Source: Acidobacteriota bacterium
GTDB lineage: Bacteria; Acidobacteriota; Terriglobia; UBA7540
DNA length: 5,122 bases
NCBI GenBank assembly: GCA_003165615.1
Contig: PLWR01000135.1
Location: forward strand, 1 to 5,122
Reading direction: 5' to 3'
Positions 1-5,122 of this stretch are shown here, in pieces. The first letter of the stretch is position 1, and every line of letters begins with the position of its first letter. Under the pieces are notes generated by a model. It did not search any database, was not told the origin of the DNA, and worked only from the letters and a program-made list of their open reading frames with translations. The position numbers were made by a program, and so were the translations under genes.

Positions 1-1
1 A

Positions 2-1228
2 TCTCAACCCCTATGTCGCCCACCCTTCCTGGACTGGCGAGTTGCCGACCGCGTCAAAAAAAAGGCACTCGGTCGGTGCGATTATCTGCTCGATACCAAC
101 GACGCAGCCGCCCCCAAGCTGGTTCGCGGTGACATATTCCGCGCTGCCCTCCGTCTCGCCGTTGGTCGTCCCTTTCGCGTGGTGCCCTTCTTCGACCCAG
201 GCCCATGGGGCGGGCAGTGGATGCGCCGTGTGTGCCAACTCGACGATGGGCCGCCGAATTATGCTTGGTGCTTTGATTGTGTGCCCGAGGAGAATAGCCT
301 GCTCCTTAACTTCGGGGGCATTCGGGTCGAGGTTCCAAGTCTTGATCTTGTGTTCTGCCACCCTCGCGAACTACTCGGCGATGCCGTCCATGGACGCTTC
401 GGCACCGAATTTCCCATCCGTTTTGACTGGCTCGACACGATGGAGGGCGGCAACCTTTCACTCCAGGTGCACCCCTTGACGGAATATATTATCGACAAGT
501 TTGGTATGGCCTACACGCAAGACGAGAGCTATTACCTGCTCGATGCCGCCAAAGACGCCCACGTCTATCTCGGAGTCCGGCGCAATGTGGATCGCGCGGA
601 GATGATCCGTAAGCTCGTAAGCAGTCAGGACAAAGGCGGCTGGTTTGAGGCTGAGCAATACGTGAACAAGTGGCCGGCGCGGAAACACGACCACTTCTTG
701 ATTCCCTCCGGAACGATCCATTGCTCAGGTAGAAACAGCATGGTTCTCGAGATCAGCGCAACGCCTTATATCTTCACATTCAAGCTCTGGGACTGGGGCC
801 GCCTCGGGTTAGATGGCCAGCCGCGTCCAATCCACCTTGAGCATGGGATTGAGAACATCCAGTGGGACCGCGACACAGACTGGGTGCGGCAGAATCTCAT
901 CAACCGCGTTGAATGCCTTTCCGAGGGACAGGGCTGGCGAGAGGAGAGAACCGGCTTACATGAACGCGAATTCATCGAGACACGGCGGCACTGGTTCACT
1001 GAGGCAGTCTCACACGATACGTGCGGCGGCGTGCATGTCCTGAACCTAGTCGAGGGCGAGCGGGCTATCGTTGAAAGTCCGTCTGGTGCGTTCGAACCGT
1101 TCGAAGTTCATTATGCAGAGACGTTCATTGTTCCGGCTATGGTTGGCGCTTACACCATTCGGCCTACTGGCTCCGCGCGAAAAAACCCATGTGCAACGGT
1201 AAATGCTTCTGTGAGGACGGGGGCATGA
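2..1228 (+). CDS. Class I mannose-6-phosphate isomerase, long form (5' partial)
   Basis: Zinc-dependent cytoplasmic enzyme interconverting mannose-6-P and fructose-6-P. The frame is open from the left edge, so the N-terminus lies outside the window; 408 residues are visible. Family hallmarks appear in order: DWRVADR and LLDTN near the start, VVPFFDPGPWGGQW from position 179, then the PMI core. Expected zinc ligands are all present: Gln (464-466) and His (470-472) in LSLQVHP, Glu (524-526) in QDESYYLL, and His (719-721) in IPSGTIHCSG. Further conserved blocks are EISATPYIFTFKLWDWGRLG and ERTGLHEREFIETRRHWF, and the protein ends with the family-like ATVNASVR. From memory, long-form PMIs are about 580-600 residues, so roughly 180 are missing. 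The GTG at 179 is not the true start, because homology continues upstream of it. The stop overlaps the next gene's ATG. The family call is firm; in vivo substrate is inferred. Confidence 0.93.
   Translation, partial: SQPLCRPPFLDWRVADRVKKKALGRCDYLLDTNDAAAPKLVRGDIFRAALRLAVGRPFRVVPFFDPGPWGGQWMRRVCQLDDGPPNYAWCFDCVPEENSLLLNFGGIRVEVPSLDLVFCHPRELLGDAVHGRFGTEFPIRFDWLDTMEGGNLSLQVHPLTEYIIDKFGMAYTQDESYYLLDAAKDAHVYLGVRRNVDRAEMIRKLVSSQDKGGWFEAEQYVNKWPARKHDHFLIPSGTIHCSGRNSMVLEISATPYIFTFKLWDWGRLGLDGQPRPIHLEHGIENIQWDRDTDWVRQNLINRVECLSEGQGWREERTGLHEREFIETRRHWFTEAVSHDTCGGVHVLNLVEGERAIVESPSGAFEPFEVHYAETFIVPAMVGAYTIRPTGSARKNPCATVNASVRTGA
1213..1217 (+). promoter_or_regulatory. Ribosome binding site of the cupin isomerase gene
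   Basis: GAGGA lies 7 nt before the ATG at 1225, inside the last codons of the upstream PMI gene. Together with the 4-bp ATGA overlap it favours 1225 over the in-frame ATG at 1189 as the start. The 1189 start would add 12 residues and extend the overlap to 40 bp. Confidence 0.65.
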
Positions 1229-2004
1229 GTTTCAATCCAGGGCTTGATATAAGACCCGTGGGGTACCCGCTTGGGTTTTCCTATGGACCAGGAACGTTCG
1301 GGCCCGAGCCCGAAGTGCGGTGCCTCGAGGCGATTCGTGCGAGCCTGCGTGATGCCGAGTGCAGTGGTCCAGACCCAGTGTACGCAATCGCCATGGACGT
1401 TGGGACAGTCGAGCATGAAGCGGAATTGAGGCGGCGAATGCTTCTATTTGGTCTGGTGACCTTCGCCGCAGGGCAAATCGGAAGTGATCCGGTTCGTAGC
1501 CAGGGCCACGTGCACCGCGTCTCAGGTCACAGCAGGTGGCGCCCGCCGGAGGTGTTTGAAGTCTGGACTGGTACCGCGTACATCTATATGCAGGAGTTCG
1601 CGGCCGACGACCCCGGCCGCTGCTTCGCCGTAATCGCCCGACCGGGCGATGTTGTCATCGTTCCCCCGGGGTGGCCCCACGCAACGATCAGTGGTGAGCC
1701 TAAAGAGCAGTTGACTTTCGGTGCCCTTTGCGATCGCGAGTATGGCTTCGAATACGATGAGGTGCGGAAGCGGCGTGGTCTGGCGTGGTACCCCGTGCTG
1801 AACAGCGCTGGGGACATCACTTGGGAGCCGAACCCGGCATATCGACTTGGCCTATTACGTATTTGCAAACCCCGGGCCTACGACGAATTCGGAATCATTC
1901 CCGGAGTACCGCTCTATGAGCAGATCGTGGAGGATTTCGACTCTTTCCAGTGGGTTTCGAAGCCGTTCCTCGCCGAACCGCTCTGGGAGAACTTCGAACC
2001 TTGA
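1225..2004 (+). CDS. Cupin-type glucose-6-phosphate isomerase family protein
   Basis: Single-domain cupin resembling archaeal-type phosphoglucose isomerase (PF06560), a metal-dependent family unrelated to the usual bacterial Pgi. It would interconvert fructose-6-P and glucose-6-P in the cytoplasm. Starting at 1225 it has 259 residues. Cupin motif 1 is GHVHRVS (His95, His97) followed by PPEVFEVWTG (Glu109); motif 2 is PGDVVIVPPGWPHATI (His152). These match the His-x-His/Glu/His metal site of the Pyrococcus enzyme. After motif 2, FGALCDREYGFEYDEVRKRRG parallels the archaeal C-terminal segment. Oddities are about 5 extra residues between the His pair and Glu109, including another His (His102), and about 70 more residues than the roughly 190-residue archaeal proteins, mostly at the C-terminus. 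The 4-bp overlap with the PMI gene indicates translational coupling. Family is fairly sure; a different sugar phosphate as substrate is possible. Confidence 0.82.
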   Translation: MSFNPGLDIRPVGYPLGFSYGPGTFGPEPEVRCLEAIRASLRDAECSGPDPVYAIAMDVGTVEHEAELRRRMLLFGLVTFAAGQIGSDPVRSQGHVHRVSGHSRWRPPEVFEVWTGTAYIYMQEFAADDPGRCFAVIARPGDVVIVPPGWPHATISGEPKEQLTFGALCDREYGFEYDEVRKRRGLAWYPVLNSAGDITWEPNPAYRLGLLRICKPRAYDEFGIIPGVPLYEQIVEDFDSFQWVSKPFLAEPLWENFEP

Positions 2005-2114
2005 ACAAAGGCCAGTGGTGCCAGAGGTGGTAATCTCATTTGGCCCGCCCCTTTTGCGCCGCAGGTGATGAGCTAAGAAGGGAAACGTGAACGAGGCGGA
2101 AAGGAGGTAAGCGC
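2005..2114 (+). other. Intergenic gap between cupin isomerase and ROK kinase
   Basis: A 110-bp gap with no convincing gene, terminator or promoter. Its only clear signal is the strong Shine-Dalgarno at its end. Because no terminator is visible, readthrough from the isomerase genes into the kinase is plausible, which would make the three genes one transcript. Confidence 0.5.
2101..2108 (+). promoter_or_regulatory. Strong Shine-Dalgarno of the ROK kinase gene
   Basis: AAGGAGGT is a near-perfect match to the anti-Shine-Dalgarno and lies 6 nt before the ATG at 2115. It settles the start of the kinase. It is much stronger than the sites before the other genes here, suggesting efficient independent initiation despite the distance from the isomerase gene. 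Confidence 0.8.
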
Positions 2115-3065
2115 ATGGAGGCTCGACTGGCAGCAGGCTGCGCTCTCGGGATCGACATCGGAGGAACCGCAACAAAAATTGGGATTGTTACGCCCGGCGG
2201 GATTGTAAAGTCGGTTGACTCCGTACCAACCATCGGCGATCCAAACTTGTTTTTGAAGCGGGTTTTCGACACCGCCATGCGGTTACGAGCCACTTTGAAC
2301 CTTGAGATCGTTGGAGTGGGTATCGCTGTTGCAGGGTTCCTTGATGAAAACCGTAGTACCATGACTTTCAATCCCAATATCCCCTGGCTGGAGCATTTCC
2401 CCTTGCAGCAAGCGTTTGGGGAGCGTTTCCAGTTGCCGGTGCTTCTGGAGGTTGATTCGAACGCCGCTGCGCTGGCAGAGTACCGTTACGGAGCAGGCCG
2501 CGGCGCGCGGCGTTTGTTGTGCCTTTGTATCGGGACTGGAGTGGGCGGCGCCATGGTGGTCGATGGTGCACTGGTTCGGCTAGCACACCAGTGCATTGGA
2601 GATCCCGGCCACGTTCTGGTCTTGCCTGACGGACCGGAATGCACCTCTGGCTGTCACGGCTGTGCAGAAGCTCTGGTTTCCGCGCCCGCGATCATGGAAC
2701 GTGCTTGCAGTGCTCTGGCGAGCGGATCCCACTCGGTGCTCTCCAGCCTGCACTACCGGCCAAGTGTTAAGGAAATCATCGAAGCTGGGCGTCAGGGCGA
2801 CGCACTCGCGAGGAAGGTTCTGGGCGAGACCGGCGTATGGCTTGGGGCGGCCATCGGGTCACTGGCGGCGATTTTCTGCCCGGATCGAGTCGTGGTAGCA
2901 GGTGGCGTAGCCGAGGCGGACGGATTGTTGCTAAAACCGGCTGAGGCGCGATTTCGCTCGCAGACGGGAGTACCGTATCATACCGGTGTCGAGCTTTGCA
3001 AAGCATACCTAGGGTGGCAAGCAGGCATGGTGGGCGCCGCAAGTGCCGTCTGGGTGGGTCGGTGA
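2115..3065 (+). CDS. ROK-family sugar kinase
   Basis: Cytoplasmic ATP-dependent kinase of the ROK family, probably phosphorylating a free hexose; glucose, mannose or fructose cannot be separated from sequence alone. The 316 residues are a normal length and there is no N-terminal helix-turn-helix, so it is a kinase and not a ROK repressor. Visible motifs: phosphate-binding GIDIGGTATKIGIV (12-25); catalytic Asp114 in LEVDSNAAALAE (111-122); second phosphate loop IGTGVGGAMV (139-148); and the zinc/sugar block from Asp163 to Glu185, with His166, Cys176, Cys180 and Cys183. VVVAGGVAEADG (259-270) is the usual adenosine-side glycine motif. The zinc block departs from consensus: DPGH replaces ExGH, and cysteines fit C-x3-C-x2-C instead of CxCGxxGC. 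Lying after two hexose-phosphate isomerase genes, it would feed them with substrate (inference). Confidence 0.9.
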   Translation: MEARLAAGCALGIDIGGTATKIGIVTPGGIVKSVDSVPTIGDPNLFLKRVFDTAMRLRATLNLEIVGVGIAVAGFLDENRSTMTFNPNIPWLEHFPLQQAFGERFQLPVLLEVDSNAAALAEYRYGAGRGARRLLCLCIGTGVGGAMVVDGALVRLAHQCIGDPGHVLVLPDGPECTSGCHGCAEALVSAPAIMERACSALASGSHSVLSSLHYRPSVKEIIEAGRQGDALARKVLGETGVWLGAAIGSLAAIFCPDRVVVAGGVAEADGLLLKPAEARFRSQTGVPYHTGVELCKAYLGWQAGMVGAASAVWVGR

Positions 3066-3076
3066 AAAACTCGACC

Positions 3077-3097
3077 CCGGGGTGTATTACCCGGTTT
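3077..3097 (+). terminator. Weak terminator-like hairpin after the ROK kinase
   Basis: CCGGG (3077-3081) pairs with CCCGG (3090-3094) around an 8-nt loop, followed by only three T. It begins 11 nt after the kinase stop, the right place for a terminator. The stem is short and the U-tract poor, so intrinsic termination would be weak at best and the match may be chance. Confidence 0.25.
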
Positions 3098-3355
3098 CCG
3101 CGGTATTACGCTTTTGCCTATGACAGGGACCCGAGGGCCATCGCATTTCGCAGGATAACCTCTGGCGCCCATGAGAGCTTTTGGGGTTTCTTCAGCGCGC
3201 GGATGAGCGCCCTAAGAGACGATGTTCTGGGCTCAGGTTTGGGCAAACTGCTTCCTCAAACGATACACAAGGACCGGCTTATATCTTTGGCGGTATCGGA
3301 CTGCATTGGGGAGTCAAGAGATAGTACCAGTGGGTAACCATGCTTACACGGAAGT

Positions 3356-3373
3356 GAAGATCAAGGGATCTTC
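3356..3373 (+). repeat. Perfect 7-bp inverted repeat touching the hydrolase RBS
   Basis: GAAGATC (3356-3362) and GATCTTC (3367-3373) are exact reverse complements separated by AAGG. In mRNA they would form a 7-bp hairpin with a 4-nt loop, ending one base before the AGGAG Shine-Dalgarno (3375-3379). It could stabilise the 5' end, modulate ribosome access, or act as DNA operator half-sites. The symmetry is seen directly; the function is unknown. Confidence 0.55.
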
Positions 3374-3374
3374 C

Positions 3375-3379
3375 AGGAG
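3375..3379 (+). promoter_or_regulatory. Ribosome binding site of the SGNH hydrolase gene
   Basis: AGGAG lies 6 nt before the ATG at 3386, a standard spacing. It supports this start, which also gives an intact signal peptide. Confidence 0.7.
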
Positions 3380-3385
3380 CTGTCC

Positions 3386-4642
3386 ATGAAAAACTGCCTT
3401 CGCATCGCATCTCTTATCCTCAGCCTTCTCATACCGGTTGCCACGAAGGCCCAGACCACGTTTTCTCTTCATGACGGCGACCGGGTGATTTTTTATGGTG
3501 ATAGCATCACCGACCAGCGGCTTTACACCCTTTATGTTGAGACTTACCTCGTGACGCGTTTCCCCCGGCTCAACGCCACCTTTGTGCATAGCGGCTGGGG
3601 TGGCGACCGTGTTTCCGGCGGAGGCGGAGGGCCCATCGACGTGCGGCTGGAACGCGATGTCGTTGCCTACCGGCCGACGGTGGTGACCATCATGCTGGGG
3701 ATGAATGATGGCGGCTATCAGGCGTTTGACCAGGCGGCCTTCGCTCAATACACTCAGGGGTACCAGCACATCGTGGAATCGCTGCAGAAGTCCCTTCCTC
3801 AGGTTCACTTGACCCTGATCCAGCCCTCGCCCTTTGACGACGTGACCCGCCCACTGTCTTTTGAGGGAGGTTACAATGCCGTGCTCATTCGTTACGGGGA
3901 GTGGGTGAAGGATTACGGCCGGCGGGTGGGCGCCACCGTGGCGGATTTGAACACGCCGGTTGTAGCGCTGTTGCAAAAAGCCTACGGTGTCTTTCCAAAA
4001 CTTTCGCAAGAAATCCTGCCCGACCGGGTGCATCCGGGCCCGGAGGGTCATCTAATTATGGCGGAGGCCCTCCTTAAAGCCTGGAATGCGCCCGCCACCG
4101 TGACCACGGTGGAAATCGACTCGGCAAGAAAGCGCGTCGTCAACGCGACAAATACCGAGGTCAATGGCCTGGCCTCCCGCGACAATGGCCTGACCTGGAA
4201 GCAAACCGACAAGGCACTGCCCATGCCCTTCGATGCGAGCAACCCCATGACGGCCCTGATGATGCGGTGCTCGGATTTCATTCAAGCATTGGACCAGGAA
4301 CCCCTGCGGGTGACCGGCCTCAAGGCTGAGCGCTATACCCTGAAAATCGATAATGAAAGTGTCGGCACCTTCACTGCGGCGCAACTCGCGGAGGGAATTA
4401 ATCTTGCGGAGCTTTCCACGCCCATGAGCAAGCAGGCGATGACGGTCGAGACCTTGACCGAGAAACATAACACCGTCCACTTTGTCCGCTGGCGGATGAT
4501 TCAAGTGCCATTCACCGGGGTCTCCGCGCCCCATCTCCAAACGGCCCTGGACGATTTGAATGCCCTGGATGGCGAACTCGTGGAGGAGCAGCGCGCCGCG
4601 GCGCTGCCCAAGACTCGCACGTATGAACTGATTCCGCAGTAG
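3386..4642 (+). CDS. Secreted SGNH/GDSL-family hydrolase with extra C-terminal domain
   Basis: Exported serine hydrolase of the SGNH/GDSL superfamily, probably an esterase acting on an acylated (for example acetylated) carbohydrate; the true substrate cannot be read from sequence. The 418 residues begin with a Sec signal peptide: Lys2, hydrophobic 5-19, likely cleavage after TKA at residue 22, with no lipobox Cys. The four catalytic blocks are intact: I, FYGDSIT with nucleophile Ser40; II, SGWGGDR with oxyanion Gly around 72-73; III, LGMNDGG with Asn107; V, PDRVHPG with Asp213 and His216. The hydrolase domain ends near residue 236. Residues about 237-418 form a region I cannot assign, with a VTGLKAERYTLKID stretch that looks beta-rich and a STPMSKQA segment. 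From memory, similar two-part proteins occur in Verrucomicrobiota. It is separated by 320 bp from the kinase and converges with the fucosidase gene, so it is probably its own transcription unit. Confidence 0.88.
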   Translation: MKNCLRIASLILSLLIPVATKAQTTFSLHDGDRVIFYGDSITDQRLYTLYVETYLVTRFPRLNATFVHSGWGGDRVSGGGGGPIDVRLERDVVAYRPTVVTIMLGMNDGGYQAFDQAAFAQYTQGYQHIVESLQKSLPQVHLTLIQPSPFDDVTRPLSFEGGYNAVLIRYGEWVKDYGRRVGATVADLNTPVVALLQKAYGVFPKLSQEILPDRVHPGPEGHLIMAEALLKAWNAPATVTTVEIDSARKRVVNATNTEVNGLASRDNGLTWKQTDKALPMPFDASNPMTALMMRCSDFIQALDQEPLRVTGLKAERYTLKIDNESVGTFTAAQLAEGINLAELSTPMSKQAMTVETLTEKHNTVHFVRWRMIQVPFTGVSAPHLQTALDDLNALDGELVEEQRAAALPKTRTYELIPQ

Positions 4643-4691
4643 CGCACGATTTTTGAGCCAGAACTTGCCGATGTGTGTGGCGCATCCATAA
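4643..4691. other. Convergent intergenic gap
   Basis: Forty-nine bases between the stops of the SGNH hydrolase (+) and the fucosidase (-). There is a run of five T at 4650-4654 on the plus strand, but no convincing stem precedes it, so no bidirectional intrinsic terminator is apparent. Confidence 0.5.
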
Positions 4692-5122
4692 TCACTCCGG
4701 CTCCGCCAGGATCTTAAACGCATACGCCTGCGGGCACGGTTTATGCTCGGCAAGGGAGGGAGGAATCACGACGTTCAGCGTCGCGCCGTCTTGCCGCCAG
4801 GCCAGGGGTTGGTCCACTCCGAGCATCAATATTTGTGATCCCTTCACGGCGCGCACCGAATGTGTGGCGAAGGTTTCACCAGGCCAGCCGATGCTGATCG
4901 CGTACACGTACCGGCCGTCCTTGCTGGAAGTGAACCAAACATTTTCACCCTCGCGAAATATCTTGCGCGGCCGAGTGTTGTAGATCGCCTCGCCATTCAC
5001 GCGCAGCCAGCTTCCGGCATACTTCAAGCGTTCCACCATTTCCGGCGGCCACTCGCCATTGGGCATCGGGCCGAAGCCGACTTCAAAATTTCCCCCTTTG
5101 GCGGTAATTCCGATGAGGCTTT
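4692..5122 (-). CDS. GH29 alpha-L-fucosidase, C-terminal part (5' partial)
   Basis: C-terminal 142 residues of a glycoside hydrolase family 29 protein, which removes terminal alpha-L-fucose from glycans with retention of configuration. The frame is open through the right edge, so most of the gene lies outside the window. The first visible residues, AKGGNFEVGFGPMPNG, then PPEMVERL, SWLRVNGEAIYNTRP, are the family's end-of-barrel signature (compare KGGNxLLNxGPxxDG and WLxxNGEAIY). The remaining ~95 residues (VWFTSSKDGRYVYAISIGWP to AYAFKILAEPE) match the short C-terminal beta-sandwich domain typical of GH29. The catalytic nucleophile and acid/base lie upstream, out of view, so activity cannot be judged. 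The ATG at 5064-5066 is internal, because homology continues past it. The gene converges with the SGNH hydrolase, suggesting a glycan-degradation neighbourhood. Confidence 0.9.
   Translation of the reverse strand, partial: SLIGITAKGGNFEVGFGPMPNGEWPPEMVERLKYAGSWLRVNGEAIYNTRPRKIFREGENVWFTSSKDGRYVYAISIGWPGETFATHSVRAVKGSQILMLGVDQPLAWRQDGATLNVVIPPSLAEHKPCPQAYAFKILAEPE

Larger units (their letters stand above)
3066..3385 (+). other. 320-bp gap without a confident gene
   Basis: The stretch between the ROK kinase and the SGNH hydrolase holds four things. There is a weak terminator-like hairpin at 3077-3097. The 7-mer GTATTAC occurs twice (3084-3090 and 3103-3109, 19 bp apart). A 91-codon open frame runs from a GTG at 3062, which overlaps the kinase stop, to a TAA at 3335-3337; its product matches nothing I know and it uses several AGG/AGA/ATA/CTA codons. 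A perfect 7-bp inverted repeat lies at 3356-3373, just before the hydrolase RBS. I found no convincing -35/-10 pair, but the hydrolase promoter most likely lies here, because this is the only sizeable non-coding DNA ahead of it. Confidence 0.55.

Noticed and set aside
179..181. GTG as the start of the PMI gene
   Set aside because: Family-like sequence (DWRVADR, LLDTN) continues in frame upstream to the window edge, so the GTG encodes an internal Val.
42..479. 145-codon plus-strand open frame at the left end
   Set aside because: Out of frame with the PMI, whose conserved motifs continue through this region in the frame starting at position 2.
1855..2175. 106-codon minus-strand open frame across the isomerase-kinase gap
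   Set aside because: Mostly antisense to the ends of two recognised genes; Arg/Leu/Ser-rich with no motif.
2115..3065. ROK-family transcriptional repressor
   Set aside because: There is no N-terminal helix-turn-helix; the ATP-binding motif begins near residue 12 and catalytic Asp114 is intact.
3239..3267. Possible promoter TTGGGC - 17 bp - GATACA before the SGNH hydrolase
   Set aside because: The -10 matches only three of six consensus bases, which is too weak to annotate.
3344..4051. 235-codon minus-strand open frame under the SGNH hydrolase
   Set aside because: Antisense shadow of the hydrolase N-terminal half; the composition reflects the complement of a GC-biased gene and no motif is visible.
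4052..4753. 233-codon minus-strand open frame under the SGNH hydrolase
   Set aside because: It lies antisense to a gene with all SGNH catalytic blocks, its translation is Arg/Gly/His-rich without a recognisable fold, and it overlaps the fucosidase end.
5064..5066. ATG as the start of the minus-strand fucosidase fragment
   Set aside because: The conserved AKGGNFEVGFGP segment precedes it in frame up to the window edge, so this Met is internal.

Overview
The window looks like chromosomal DNA from a free-living bacterium with moderately high GC and polysaccharide-degrading capacity. The secreted SGNH/GDSL hydrolase and the GH29 alpha-L-fucosidase at the right-hand end are typical of Verrucomicrobiota/Planctomycetota or Acidobacteriota. 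That placement is an inference from family resemblance; no rRNA or other phylogenetic marker is present.

Layout. Positions 2-1228 (+) hold the C-terminal ~408 residues of a long-form class I (cupin) mannose-6-phosphate isomerase, whose 5' end lies outside the window. It overlaps by 4 bp (ATGA) a cupin-type (archaeal-type, PF06560-like) glucose-6-phosphate isomerase at 1225-2004 (+). After a 110-bp gap and a near-perfect Shine-Dalgarno, a ROK-family sugar kinase runs from 2115 to 3065 (+). A 320-bp gap follows with no confidently recognised gene. It holds a weak terminator-like hairpin just after the kinase, a doubtful small ORF whose GTG overlaps the kinase stop, and a perfect 7-bp inverted repeat immediately before the next RBS. 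Positions 3386-4642 (+) encode a secreted SGNH/GDSL hydrolase with an unassigned C-terminal domain. Converging on it with a 49-bp gap is the 3' end of a GH29 alpha-L-fucosidase on the minus strand (4692-5122), cut by the window edge.

How the genes may work together. The three left-hand genes form a plausible hexose entry module. The ROK kinase would phosphorylate a hexose such as mannose, glucose or fructose; the PMI would interconvert mannose-6-P and fructose-6-P; the cupin GPI would interconvert fructose-6-P and glucose-6-P. The right-hand genes encode hydrolases that act on glycans outside the cytoplasm or in the periplasm, and could supply sugars. I see no mobile element, CRISPR array, tRNA or rRNA. 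The most notable points are the cupin GPI coupled to a PMI, its long form with an insertion between metal ligands, a shifted cysteine pattern in the ROK zinc motif, and the inverted repeat touching the hydrolase RBS. None of these amounts to a clearly new system.
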